64,000 bases of DNA from Brevundimonas vesicularis NBRC 12165 (GCF_001592205.1 NZ_BCWM01000005.1:62001-126000), one strand, 5' to 3'; positions 8,822 through 17,955 are shown, numbered from the stretch's first letter. Program-made: numbers and translations. Notes: generated by a model not told the origin, from the letters alone.

Positions 8822-9412
8822 TCAGGCGGGATCGAGCGAGAAGGTGAAGGTTTCCGTATAGGTTCCGGCCGGAGCCGAGGCGGCGCCTGGACCCGAGGGG
8901 GAGGCAGCGCAACCGGAAGAGCCGGGGTTGCTCGGATCGCCCTGCGTTCCGCCCACACCGCTGCCGCCGGGGACGTTGTAGCAGAGGTTCAGGAACAGAT
9001 CGCCGAAGACGCCGTCAGCCAGTTTTTGGCTGTAGCCGCCAGAGTTGGTGACTTGGGCAGGTTCGCCGGGATAGGTGTCGTTGGCCGCAAAGCCCAGGCT
9101 GGGGATTTCCGGCACGGACAGATCCCAATCGTAGTTGATCAGCTTGCCTGCCGCCGACTTGAAGTCGCCGTTGGCGGCGCTTGATGTCAGTTTGGCGCCG
9201 CTGGCGGCGTTGCACGACATCCGCAATGTGGTGACCTTCTGACGTACGCCGTTGGCGACCGCGACGTTTCCGCCTGCAACATTGGCCAAGCCGATGCCGC
9301 AGAAGTTGGTCACGGTGGTCGAGACGGTAACATTTGTCTGTGCGCTCGACACCGCCGGCATCGCCAGCAGGGCCGCAGCGGCAGTCGCCGCTGCAATAAT
9401 ATAGGTCCGCAT
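8822..9412 (-). CDS. Spore coat U domain fimbrial major subunit (pilin)
   Basis: A 196-residue exported subunit. ATG 9412 was chosen because GGAGG lies five bases upstream and a clean signal peptide (MRTYIIAAATAAAALLAMPA, cut at SSAQ) begins there. The mature N-terminus (TNVTVSTTVTNFCGI) looks like a donor strand, and the protein ends in GTYTETFTFSLDPA, the usual closing strand of SCPU pilins. Four mature cysteines could form two disulfides. A Gly/Ser/Pro-rich stretch before the last strand looks like an inserted loop. It is the first gene of the operon and probably the shaft subunit, exported as a chaperone complex and polymerised through the usher. Confidence 0.85.
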   Translation of the reverse strand: MRTYIIAAATAAAALLAMPAVSSAQTNVTVSTTVTNFCGIGLANVAGGNVAVANGVRQKVTTLRMSCNAASGAKLTSSAANGDFKSAAGKLINYDWDLSVPEIPSLGFAANDTYPGEPAQVTNSGGYSQKLADGVFGDLFLNLCYNVPGGSGVGGTQGDPSNPGSSGCAASPSGPGAASAPAGTYTETFTFSLDPA

Positions 9413-9802
9413 AATATCCTCCAGCTTTTCAATATTTTCCCGCCCAATGAGACTGGGTGGGCTCCACAATGTCGTGGTGTCATCATCTATTCACCGCTGG
9501 AGGCGGCGTCGCATCGTCAAAGACACTATCGATGATTGCTTAGTCGATCTGCGCATCATTATTGGTGGTGCAAGGACACACCTTGAAGCTGCGCCAGCGT
9601 GTTGGTGTGAAAGTTCGACGCCACTTGGCGAGCGGTATTGAGCTGGATCGGCTTCGACGGCCGTCACTCCCCTAACTCGGGTATGTCAATTGGCCCGGTC
9701 TGTGGATAGGACGGTGTGGTGAACTGCGCCTGAGAACGCTCGACGCTTGGAATGGCTGTTTACGTGTCGAGCATCGAGGCCCAGCCACGAGGGAGGGTTG
9801 AG
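9413..9802. promoter_or_regulatory. Divergent intergenic region between pilin operon and LuxR regulator
   Basis: This 390-base gene-free stretch is more AT-rich than its surroundings, mainly next to the pilin start (around 9413-9450) and at 9520-9570. It must hold the promoters for the fimbrial operon (leftward) and the regulator at 9803 (rightward). I could not pick a convincing -35/-10 pair or operator. A weak ATGAT...ATCAT dyad lies around 9531-9557. Confidence 0.5.
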
Positions 9803-10459
9803 ATGATTGTGGGCGTGACGGGCTTTCTTGCTGTCGGGAGTGAAATCGGCGACTGCGATCCACGACAGGCGAACCTGAACTTCGACGATGACGCCGATCT
9901 CATACCGCCCTGGTCTCGCGCCATCGCGGCTTGGGTCAACATCGATCCCCGCGCCAGGATGTTGTTATCGCGATCGGGACGAATCGGTTGGGCCAACGAA
10001 GCCGCCTATCGAATGTTGAAGGACGCCGGCGTGTTCCGGCTCATTGACGACCATCTTGTCTCCGACAGTGCTCAGACGGCTGCGGCGCTGGCGCGCCTTC
10101 TGAGAGACGCTGTGCCCGGCCAAGCGATCTATGCGGTCACATCGACGGATGCGGATCGACAATGGCTTTTGCGCTGTCAACAACTGATACCCGGCGATGA
10201 CGACAGCATAGGTTTTGCCGCACACCGAATGGCGGACCGTGTTTCGTACGAAGCAATGCTCCAGATTCACCACCTGACACCCTGCGAAAAACACATCGTG
10301 ACGATGATGTTGGCGGGGATGGAGACGGGGCGTATTGCTCAGAAGCAGGACATCTCCATCGAGACACTGCGCACTCACATCAAACATGCCTATCGCAAGT
10401 TGGACGTCAGCAGTCGTGGCGAACTATTCGCCAAGGCTGTGGACTTCGCGGGTCTTTAG
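9803..10459 (+). CDS. LuxR-family transcriptional regulator, divergent from fimbrial operon
   Basis: A 218-residue protein from ATG 9803, chosen because GGGAGGG lies just upstream; an earlier in-frame ATG at 9752 lacks a ribosome site. The C-terminus is a LuxR-type helix-turn-helix (HLTPCEKHIVTMMLAGMETG, then IETLRTHIKHAYRKLDV). The N-terminal part (LLSRSGRIGWANEAAYRMLK) is a PAS-like module matching that of the regulator at 3612-4283 in layout. There is no receiver or autoinducer domain, so any signal is probably sensed directly by the N-domain. Being divergent from the pilin gene, it is the best candidate for direct control of the operon (inference). Confidence 0.82.
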   Translation: MIVGVTGFLAVGSEIGDCDPRQANLNFDDDADLIPPWSRAIAAWVNIDPRARMLLSRSGRIGWANEAAYRMLKDAGVFRLIDDHLVSDSAQTAAALARLLRDAVPGQAIYAVTSTDADRQWLLRCQQLIPGDDDSIGFAAHRMADRVSYEAMLQIHHLTPCEKHIVTMMLAGMETGRIAQKQDISIETLRTHIKHAYRKLDVSSRGELFAKAVDFAGL

Positions 10460-10670
10460 GCCGGCGCACGATTCGGGCGGAGACGTAGGTTCCGTTTGGC
10501 GGGCCATTGCGTGAACATGCCGTTCGGTCCGCGACGCAGCGGCTGATCGAGCTACACCTTCAGGGGCGCTCCGATTTTCGTGGCAATCTCCCGGCCCGCT
10601 ATTGGCGCCGGCCACACGAACGCTTAACCGTGCCTGATATACAACCCATGATGGTAATCGTGAGGTTGGC

Positions 10671-11096
10671 ATGCGGACGTTTGGACCCATTCCTTCTGCA
10701 AGGCGACGCGGGCGCGAGGGCGTGGCGGCGGTGGAGTTTGCGCTGGTGGGGCCGATCCTGGTCCTGCTGCTGATCGGCATCGTCGTCTATGGCGGCTGGT
10801 TTTTGATGGCCCAGTCGGTTCAGGCCCTGGCGTCTGAGGGCGCCAGGGCGGCGATCGGGGGGCTGGATCCAGTCGAGCGCGACGGTCTGGCGCGGCGTGA
10901 AGTCAGCGAGGCGGTGCGAGGCGTGGCGCTGAACCCCAAGCACACGACCATCGAGGTGATGGAGGACGCCGGCCGCCTGCGGGTCGTCGTCGCCTATGAC
11001 GCGAGCGACAGTCTGATCATGGCGCTGGGCGGGATGCTGCCGCGTCCGCCGTCTGTCATTCGGCGTTCGGCGGTCATCCATGTGGGCGACTATTGA
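10671..11096 (+). CDS. TadE-like pilus assembly pseudopilin
   Basis: A 141-residue protein with the TadE signature: a short basic leader (PSARRRGREG), then GVAAVEFALVGPILVLLLIG, a type IV-pilin-like prepilin motif with Glu after the Gly and a single membrane helix. TadE-type proteins are minor pseudopilins that support Flp/Tad pilus assembly. GAGG precedes the ATG. Its stop overlaps the start of the following TadG-like gene (TGATG), so the two are translationally coupled. No other tad/cpa genes are present here, so the secretion machinery must be encoded elsewhere if these are functional. Confidence 0.85.
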   Translation: MRTFGPIPSARRRGREGVAAVEFALVGPILVLLLIGIVVYGGWFLMAQSVQALASEGARAAIGGLDPVERDGLARREVSEAVRGVALNPKHTTIEVMEDAGRLRVVVAYDASDSLIMALGGMLPRPPSVIRRSAVIHVGDY

Positions 11097-12772
11097 TGAG
11101 CGTCCGGGCGCCTTGGCTGCCGCTCCGGTTCGGCGCCGATCGGCGCGGGGCTGTGGCGGTGATCGCGGCGGTCGCGGGCGGTCTGTTGTGTCTGTTCACG
11201 GCGGCGGTGATCGACCTGGGCGTTCTGGTCCTGCACACGCGCCGGGTTCAGGGGGCGGCGGATCTCGCGGCGCTGTCGGCGGTGCGAAACCTGGCGCAGG
11301 GCGAGGGTGCGGCCTTGCGCGCGGCCCAGGCGACGGTCGAGGCCAATGTGGCGCCCGACGTCTCGGTCACGGTGGCGACGGCGCTGGGCGTCTATACGCC
11401 CGATCCGGCCAAGGCGCGCAACGACCGGTTCATGACGGGCGGGATCAAGCCGAACGCCGCACGGGTCGAGGTCACCAGCCGCGCGCCGATGTTCTTCACG
11501 CCGCTGTTGCTGGGCCGCGATCAGGTGCGGGTCACCCGCCGGGCCACGGCGACGACGGGCGGCGGGACGCCCAAGGCCATGATCTCGATCGGGTCGCGTC
11601 TGGCGCGACTGGACGGCGGCGTGGCCAATCAACTGCTCGGCGGCCTGACCGGGTCCAAGGTGTCGCTCAGCGTCATGGACTATCGTCGTCTGATCGATCT
11701 GGACGTCAATCTGCTGGGGTTCACCGACGCCCTGGCGACCGATCTGGGCGTCCAGGTCGGCGACTACGACCGGCTTCTGGCGACCCAGGTCGACGCCGCC
11801 CGTGCGTTGAGGGTGCTGGAGCGGGTGGCGGGCGGCCAGGACGGCGGGGCGCTGGGCAAGGTGGCCTCGGCCTCGGTCGGGACAAAGGTCAAGCTGGGCG
11901 ATCTGATCGGGCTGGAGGCGCGCTCGCCGGACGGGATCCGCGAGGGGCTGGACGCCTCGGTGTCGGCCATGGATCTGGTCATGGCCATGCTGGAGGTCGG
12001 GGGCGGGGATCGACAGATCGCGCTGAATCTGGGCGTGCCGGCAGGGCTGGCGGATCTGAAGACCAGCCTGGCGATCGGCGAACGCCCCAATCGCTCCCCG
12101 TGGCTGACGGTGACGGCCGACGGCCAGCCGATCATTCGCACGGCCCAAGCGCGGCTCTATGTGCGGGCCAAGACCGCGCAATCCCTGTCAGGTCTGGCGC
12201 GGGTCGAACTGCCGATCCTGATCGAACTGGCGGCGTCCGAGGCGAGGCTGAAGTCGCTGTCCTGCGATCCGAGGCGCGCGGTCGAGGTCGATGTGCGGCC
12301 GGGCCTGGCGCGCGCATCGATCGGTGTGGTGGACGAGGCGAAGCTGGGCGATTTCAAAACCCCGCTGACGCCCCAGCGCGCGACCCTGCTGTCGGTCCTG
12401 GGCCTCGTCAGCATCACCGGCAAGGCGGATGTCGAGGCGGCGGACACCGGTTTCAGGCCGCTAAGGTTCGACGCGGGCGACATCGACAATCAGCGCATCA
12501 AGACCATGGCGTCGCGCGGCTTCGCCAGCGGTGCGGTCGCCAGCCTGCTGGCGCGGCTGGACGTGGATGTGAACGTGATCGGGCTGGGCCTGGGGCTCGG
12601 CGACCTGACCAAGGCGCTGGGGCGGCTGCTGGAGCCGCTGGGGCCGGTGCTGGACGGCGCGCTGAATCCGGTACTGGACCTGTTGGGCCTGAAGCTGGGC
12701 GAGGCCGATGTGACGGTCCACGGCCTGTCCTGCCCGACACCGGGGCGCGCGACCCCGCGTCTGGTTGGCTGA
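11096..12772 (+). CDS. TadG-like pilus assembly / envelope protein
   Basis: A 558-residue protein from ATG 11096, overlapping the TadE stop by one base; a TTG one codon upstream is also possible. The N-terminus (FGADRRGAVAVIAAVAGGLL, then DLGVLVLHTRRVQGAADLAAL) is the TadG N-terminal domain: a membrane anchor followed by the conserved heptad-like segment. The rest is a large exported region rich in Leu, Asp and Gly with no domain I recognise and no von Willebrand MIDAS motif. Cysteines near the middle (SLSCDP) and the end (GLSCPTP) could pair. It probably functions with TadE in pilus or envelope assembly. It is convergent with the M23 peptidase gene, three bases apart. Confidence 0.75.
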   Translation: MSVRAPWLPLRFGADRRGAVAVIAAVAGGLLCLFTAAVIDLGVLVLHTRRVQGAADLAALSAVRNLAQGEGAALRAAQATVEANVAPDVSVTVATALGVYTPDPAKARNDRFMTGGIKPNAARVEVTSRAPMFFTPLLLGRDQVRVTRRATATTGGGTPKAMISIGSRLARLDGGVANQLLGGLTGSKVSLSVMDYRRLIDLDVNLLGFTDALATDLGVQVGDYDRLLATQVDAARALRVLERVAGGQDGGALGKVASASVGTKVKLGDLIGLEARSPDGIREGLDASVSAMDLVMAMLEVGGGDRQIALNLGVPAGLADLKTSLAIGERPNRSPWLTVTADGQPIIRTAQARLYVRAKTAQSLSGLARVELPILIELAASEARLKSLSCDPRRAVEVDVRPGLARASIGVVDEAKLGDFKTPLTPQRATLLSVLGLVSITGKADVEAADTGFRPLRFDAGDIDNQRIKTMASRGFASGAVASLLARLDVDVNVIGLGLGLGDLTKALGRLLEPLGPVLDGALNPVLDLLGLKLGEADVTVHGLSCPTPGRATPRLVG

Positions 12773-12775
12773 ACC

Positions 12776-14131
12776 TTAGCCGCGGGCCGGACGCAGGCCT
12801 TCGGCCGAGGCCTGCTGCATGGCGGGGCGCTTTTGACCGCCCGAAGCGATAATGCGGTCGATGCGGGCCTTTTCGGCGCGGAAGGCGGTCAGGTCGGCGC
12901 CGGCCAGTTCGGTGCCTTCCTGGGTGCGCACGCCGGCGGGATTGATCCGCTGGCCGCCGCGCCACAGCTCATAGTGAAGGTGCGGACCGGTCGAGGCGCC
13001 GGTCGAGCCGACATAGGCGACGATCTGACCCTGGCTGACCCGCTGGCCGGCGCGGATGCCCGAGCCGTAGCGCGACAGGTGGCCGTAGCCGCTTTCCAGT
13101 CCGTTGTTGTGGCGGATGCGCAGCCAGTTGCCATATCCGCCCCAGCGGCGCGCCTCGACCACCACGCCATCGGCGGGAGCCACGACCGGCGTGCCGGTTC
13201 CGGCGGCGAAGTCGATGCCCTGGTGCATCTTCTTATAGCCCGAGATCGGGTGCGTACGGAAACCAAAGCCCGAGGACACGCGGCGGAAGTTCTGCAGCGG
13301 CGTGCGCATCATGGCCGAGCGCAGGTTCTTGCCGTTCGAATCGAAGAACTGAGCTTCCTTCGCGCCGGCGGGCTTGAAGCGATAGAAGGTGACGCCGCGC
13401 AGTTCGGCGTACATCAGGTCGCCCACGTCCACCGTGCGGCCGGCCTCGGTCACTTCACGATCGAAGACCATGGTGAACTCGTCGGTGGCGCGAATGTCGC
13501 GCTGCATGTCGAACTTGGTGGCGAACAGGCGGCTGGCCGAACGGACGATGGAGGCGGTGGCGCCCAGTTCACGCGCGCTGGCCGACAGGCTGCGCTCGAC
13601 ATCGCCCTTCAGGACGACGGTCTCATGGGTGACTTTTTCTTCCAGCGAACGCAGGCGCAAGGCGCCGTCGAAGCTGCGCGACACGGTCAGTTGCGACGCC
13701 GGGCCGGTGCGCATGGTCAGGCCGATCAGGCGGGCGTCGCCCCGGCCATTGCGCGGTTTGGCGATGGCGGTTTCGAACTTCAGTCCGGCGCGCAGATCGG
13801 CCAGGTCGAAGGCGTTGGCGACGGTGGCGGCGACGGCGCTGGCTTCTTCGGGGGCGACGCCGGTGCGGCGCACGGCCTGCTCGAAGGTTTCGCCACGGCG
13901 AATCTGGACGTTGACGGCCTCGGGCGCCGTCATTCCGGCGGGAGCATTGGCGGCGGCGAAGGCTTTGGCTTCCATGGCCGCCATCTGCGTCGAGGTCAGC
14001 GCGGGAACTTCTTCCGCCTGAGCGGGTTGATAGGCTCGACCGGCGAGCATCGCCACCGAGATTGCAGCGGCCGCCGTAAGCATGTGCGGCGCGAGCCGCA
14101 TCGGCTGGCGGCGTGGGTCGAACTGAGCCAT
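12776..14131 (-). CDS. M23 (LytM-type) peptidoglycan metallopeptidase
   Basis: A 451-residue exported endopeptidase. The first 40 residues hold a signal or anchor segment (HMLTAAAAISVAMLAG ending PAQAEE), and the central part matches the N-terminal domain of long M23 peptidases. The LytM domain near 290-400 has all the zinc ligands: KMHQGIDFAAGTGTPV supplies His and Asp, and STGASTGPHLHYELWRG supplies the HxH pair. Such enzymes cut peptide cross-links in peptidoglycan during growth or division. GGGGA precedes the ATG. The C-terminal tail is basic and low-complexity. It is transcribed away from the ydbH operon. Confidence 0.92.
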   Translation of the reverse strand: MAQFDPRRQPMRLAPHMLTAAAAISVAMLAGRAYQPAQAEEVPALTSTQMAAMEAKAFAAANAPAGMTAPEAVNVQIRRGETFEQAVRRTGVAPEEASAVAATVANAFDLADLRAGLKFETAIAKPRNGRGDARLIGLTMRTGPASQLTVSRSFDGALRLRSLEEKVTHETVVLKGDVERSLSASARELGATASIVRSASRLFATKFDMQRDIRATDEFTMVFDREVTEAGRTVDVGDLMYAELRGVTFYRFKPAGAKEAQFFDSNGKNLRSAMMRTPLQNFRRVSSGFGFRTHPISGYKKMHQGIDFAAGTGTPVVAPADGVVVEARRWGGYGNWLRIRHNNGLESGYGHLSRYGSGIRAGQRVSQGQIVAYVGSTGASTGPHLHYELWRGGQRINPAGVRTQEGTELAGADLTAFRAEKARIDRIIASGGQKRPAMQQASAEGLRPARG

Positions 14132-14449
14132 CGGTCCCCGTCGTATTGCGACGCCTTCGGCGCCAAAGCTTTACTCGTTCTCGAAGATCGCGCCGTATCG
14201 CCCGTGGCGCGAAGGCGGTCCTATACCGCGCTTGTCTCATTTTGGAAAGCAGACCGTTACAAACGGTTAACGTGCGTCAGACAAAGCTCGACGGTGCAGG
14301 GATCCCGACCGGTCGATTCGCCGTTATCTGGCCCAGCTTGACCGGCAGGAAGCGGGCGCCGACAACCGACCGTCACGCTTTGATCTTGTGCTGGGGACAA
14401 GGATGACCAAGGTGGGCGGCCCGCTGTTTCAATCACGCGATCGATCCGT
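14132..14449. promoter_or_regulatory. Divergent promoter region between M23 peptidase and ydbH operon
   Basis: This 318-base gene-free stretch separates two divergent genes and must contain both promoters. It includes a perfect dyad ACCGTT-ACA-AACGGT at 14253-14267. No convincing -35/-10 pair was picked. Confidence 0.5.
14253..14267. promoter_or_regulatory. 15-bp palindrome, candidate operator
   Basis: Six-base arms ACCGTT/AACGGT around ACA, centred between divergent genes. The site could bind a dimeric regulator, but no regulator is identified. Confidence 0.3.
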
Positions 14450-17400
14450 TTGACCGACACGCCGTCCAAGCCAAAGCCAAAGCCGCAGGCCAAGACCCGT
14501 CGCATCCTGCGCGCCGTCGCAGTCGGCGTTCTGATCCTGGCGCTGCTGATCGGCGTGGTGGCGGCCCTGATCTATCTCAATCGCCGCGCGGTGGCCCGCA
14601 ATGTCCTCGTCGGCTGGCTGGACCAGCGCGGGATTCCGGCCGATGTCGAGGTGGAGCGGATCGAGATCGACGGGTTCGTCGGTCGCATTCGCATCGGCGA
14701 TCCCAACAATCCGGATGTCGTCGTCGAGCGGGCCGAGGTCGATTACGCCGTCGCCCTGCCGTGGTCCAAGTCGGGCCTGGGCGTGACCCCCAGCCGCATC
14801 CGCCTGCTGCGACCGGTCGTCCGGGCCAGCTGGAAGGGCGGAAAACTGTCATTCGGCTCGCTGGACCCCCTGATCAAGGAGTTCACCGGCGGACCGCCGC
14901 GCCCGGATTCGCGCGGGCCGCTGGTCATCGTCGAGGGCGGTCGCGGGCGGTTGAATACGGAATACGGGCCGGTCAATCTGCTGGCTGACGCCCGGATTGA
15001 CGACGGCAAGCTGATGCGGCTGGCGGCGCGGCTCCCGAAGGCCGCGCTGAAGAGCGGCGACACGCAGGCCCAGGGCCTGTCCGGCCTTCTGGATCTGACC
15101 ACGACCGGCGACCGGATGGCGATCAAGCTGTCGGCCGCCGCCGACAGCTTCGCGACACCGGCGGCCCGAGGGCAGGGGGCTGCGCTGACGCTGACCGGCG
15201 ATCTGCCCTATCCGGATCTGAAGACGCGGCGCGGCGACGGCCGGGCAGTTCTGGACGCCCGCCTGACCGGCGAGCGCCTGGGAACCTCGACGCTCAGCGC
15301 CCGCAGCGCCGATGTCGTCGCCCGCTTCGACGGCGCCGTCTCCGGTTGGATCGAAACCTTCCGGCTGGACGGCGAAGTCACAACTGCGCTGAAGGCGGCG
15401 GCCGTCGAGGGCGCGGACCTGCGCATCGCCGATGTCGCCGCGACGGCGACGCGGGGCAAGCTGACGGTGTCGCGCGACGACGCCGTGCGCTGGCGCATGC
15501 AGGGGCCGCTGGCCCTGACCGCCGGTTCGGGACGGACGGGTCAGACGACAATCGGCGGATTGTCGTTGACGTCGCGCGACCTAGCCTTGGGCGGCAAGGA
15601 TGCGGCCTTCGAGGCGACAGGCCCATTAAGCGCGACCTTCGACCGTTTCGGTTTCGGCGACCTGGCGCTGAAGCGCGGCCGCGCCGACCTGGATCTGGAC
15701 GTGGTCAGCGACGGCGGGGTTCAGATCGCGGCGAACGGATCGCTGCGCGCGGCCGACGGGGCCTGGCCCCTGTTCGGCGCGCTCGGCCGCGACGACATCG
15801 CCGAGCTGGCCGAGATGAAGCGCGCGCTGGGACGCTTCGCCCTTAACGCGCCCGCCATCCGCTTCGCCACGGGCGCGGCCGGCACGACTGTATCCCTGTC
15901 GCGTCCTGTCACCCTGACGCCCGCCAACGGCGGCGTCCTGACGGTGGCTCAAGGTCAGGGCGGCGCCTATCAGGCCGAGCCGGGGCGGCTGGGCGGCGGG
16001 GCGCTGACCCTGACCGCAACGCGCGGCAAGGGCTTGCCGGAAATGTCCGTCGCGATCCCGAACTGGCGCCTGACCGAAGGCGGGTTCGAAGCGACGCTGG
16101 ACGGTCGCGCCCGACTGGATTTCGACCTGGCGCGCGGCATCGACGCCCGGACGCGCGGCGTCCTGGCTATGAACGCCGGCCGGCTGACCTATGCGACATC
16201 GGACTGCGTCGACCTGACCGTCGAGCGGCTGGAGCTGGACGAGAACGACGTCCATCAGGTCGTCGGCAAGCTGTGTCCCCAGGGTGGTCCGCTGTTGACG
16301 TCGAAGGACGGCGTCTGGCGCGTCGCGGGCGGCTTCAGTCAGGTCTCGGCCCAGGCGCCCTTCCTCGGCATGCGGTTCGCCGACGCCTCGGGCCGTGTCA
16401 CCGTCGATGGAACCAAGGCGGGCATCGGCTTGACCGCCAATGTGGCCGCCGCCCGCGTCATCGACGCCCTGACGCCGGAACGTTTCGAACCGCTTTCCGC
16501 CACAGGATCTGCGACCCTGGCGAGCGAACGCTGGAGCGGCGCCTTCGATCTGAAAGGCACGGGCGCGGCGGCCGCCTTTGATCTCGGTCGCCTGACCCTG
16601 GCGCACGATGGCCGCACCGGATCGGGCGGCATCGTCATCACCGCCCCGAACGTGACCTTCGCCGAGCATGGGCTTCAGCCGGCGATGCTCAGTCCGCTCG
16701 CCGCCGACTTCCTGCAGTCGCCGGTCGAGGGCGCCGTCAGCTTCGACGGGCGTTTCGACTGGACCAAGGACGCCGAACCGACCTCCAGCGGCCATCTGGT
16801 AACGCCGGGCCTGGATTTCGTCAGTCCGGTCGGGGCCGTGAAGGGCCTGCGCGGCGACATCGTCTTCAGCAGCCTGACGCCCCTGATCACCGCCCCGAAC
16901 CAGAAGCTGACGGCCGACAGCCTCGCCGTCGGCACGGCTGTCACGGCGCTGGATGTGACCTTCTCGGTCAATGAGGCCGGGGTGCTGATCGACGGCGCCC
17001 AGGTCGTCGCCGGCGGCGGGACCGTCTCGGTCGAACCCTTCACCGTCCCGCTGGACGCGACCCAGCCCTACAGCGGCGTGATCGTGCTGGATCGGGTGCA
17101 GCTGGGCGATATTGTCGCCGACACCGGCTTTGACGACAAGGTTCAGCTGGACGCCGTCGTCTCGGGCCGCCTGCCCTTCATCATGGACCCCAAGCGCGGG
17201 CTCAAGATCACCGCCGGCAAGCTGGAGGCGGTCCAGCCGGGCCGCCTGTCGATCAAGCGGGACGTCCTGACCGATGTCGCCGCCAGCGGCGGGGGCGGCG
17301 AGGTGTCGGAAAACGTCGTCGAGGACCTGGCCTATCAGGCGATGGAAAATCTGTCCTTCGACCAGCTCAGCGCCGATGTGAACAGCCTGGACGGCGGGCG

Positions 17401-17656
17401 TCTGGCGGTCCTGTTCCACATTCGCGGCCGCCACGATCCGCCCAAACGTCAGGAGCTTCGGCTGACGATCGGCGAACTGATCAGCCGCCAATTCCTGAAC
17501 CGCAAACTGCCGTTGCCGTCCAACACTCAGATTGACCTGACCCTGGACACGACCTTGAACGCCAACCAGCTGATCTCGGATCTGCTGGCCGTCAATCGCG
17601 CCCGCCAGGGTCAGCAGGATGCGACGCCCGCGCCCGTCCCGGCGCCTGCCGATTGA
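14450..17656 (+). CDS. ydbH: YdbH-family AsmA/TamB-like intermembrane lipid transport protein
   Basis: A 1068-residue envelope protein. A basic N-terminus is followed by one membrane helix (about 21-43), then a very long region of repeated beta strands as in bridge-like lipid transfer proteins of the AsmA/TamB/YhdP superfamily. The family C-terminal region (KRGLKITAGKLEAVQPGRLS) is present. In E. coli YdbH acts with lipoprotein YnbE in phospholipid traffic between the membranes, and here too ydbH is followed by ynbE and ydbL. The only early start I see is TTG 14450, without a strong ribosome site, so the exact N-terminus is unsure. The protein is longer than the E. coli one (about 880 residues). 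Confidence 0.88.
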   Translation: MTDTPSKPKPKPQAKTRRILRAVAVGVLILALLIGVVAALIYLNRRAVARNVLVGWLDQRGIPADVEVERIEIDGFVGRIRIGDPNNPDVVVERAEVDYAVALPWSKSGLGVTPSRIRLLRPVVRASWKGGKLSFGSLDPLIKEFTGGPPRPDSRGPLVIVEGGRGRLNTEYGPVNLLADARIDDGKLMRLAARLPKAALKSGDTQAQGLSGLLDLTTTGDRMAIKLSAAADSFATPAARGQGAALTLTGDLPYPDLKTRRGDGRAVLDARLTGERLGTSTLSARSADVVARFDGAVSGWIETFRLDGEVTTALKAAAVEGADLRIADVAATATRGKLTVSRDDAVRWRMQGPLALTAGSGRTGQTTIGGLSLTSRDLALGGKDAAFEATGPLSATFDRFGFGDLALKRGRADLDLDVVSDGGVQIAANGSLRAADGAWPLFGALGRDDIAELAEMKRALGRFALNAPAIRFATGAAGTTVSLSRPVTLTPANGGVLTVAQGQGGAYQAEPGRLGGGALTLTATRGKGLPEMSVAIPNWRLTEGGFEATLDGRARLDFDLARGIDARTRGVLAMNAGRLTYATSDCVDLTVERLELDENDVHQVVGKLCPQGGPLLTSKDGVWRVAGGFSQVSAQAPFLGMRFADASGRVTVDGTKAGIGLTANVAAARVIDALTPERFEPLSATGSATLASERWSGAFDLKGTGAAAAFDLGRLTLAHDGRTGSGGIVITAPNVTFAEHGLQPAMLSPLAADFLQSPVEGAVSFDGRFDWTKDAEPTSSGHLVTPGLDFVSPVGAVKGLRGDIVFSSLTPLITAPNQKLTADSLAVGTAVTALDVTFSVNEAGVLIDGAQVVAGGGTVSVEPFTVPLDATQPYSGVIVLDRVQLGDIVADTGFDDKVQLDAVVSGRLPFIMDPKRGLKITAGKLEAVQPGRLSIKRDVLTDVAASGGGGEVSENVVEDLAYQAMENLSFDQLSADVNSLDGGRLAVLFHIRGRHDPPKRQELRLTIGELISRQFLNRKLPLPSNTQIDLTLDTTLNANQLISDLLAVNRARQGQQDATPAPVPAPAD

Positions 17657-17733
17657 ACTTCACCATTCAGCGCGCGTTCATTGGACGGCGTGCTATTAGA
17701 GACATCACCCTCGGCCGAACCGGAGCCCACGTC

Positions 17734-17922
17734 ATGATCCACAAGCGCCAACTGGCCGGCCTCGGTTTCGGAGCCGTCGTCGTCGCCCTCGCGGCCTGCG
17801 CCCCGACCATCCGTCTTGAGGTCGCGCCGATCCAGATCTACGCCAAGCTGGACGCCGACGTGCGCGTTCGGCTGGACCAGGAGCTGCAGCAGCTGTTGCA
17901 GCAGAACCCCAACCTCTTCTGA
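17734..17922 (+). CDS. ynbE: YnbE-family outer-membrane lipoprotein
   Basis: A 62-residue lipoprotein with lipobox LAAC and the short conserved body IRLEVAPIQIYAKLDADVRV. I chose ATG 17734; an upstream in-frame codon at 17653 would place the lipobox too far in. In E. coli YnbE is thought to stack by beta-strand pairing onto the C-terminus of YdbH and complete the lipid bridge at the outer membrane. It is 77 bases after ydbH and 33 before ydbL. The C-terminal half is Gln/Leu-rich. Confidence 0.9.
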   Translation: MIHKRQLAGLGFGAVVVALAACAPTIRLEVAPIQIYAKLDADVRVRLDQELQQLLQQNPNLF

Positions 17923-17955
17923 TTTCCCGCTTCTCTCTGAAAGGGACAGGCTGAC

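Noticed and set aside
11080..12852. A 590-codon frame overlapping the TadG-like gene on the same strand
   Set aside because: Gly/Arg repeats typical of a +1 shadow frame; the TadG frame has the correct N-terminal domain and coupled start.
15626..17491. A 621-codon antisense frame in ydbH
   Set aside because: Shadow frame of a conserved gene; no start signal or domain.
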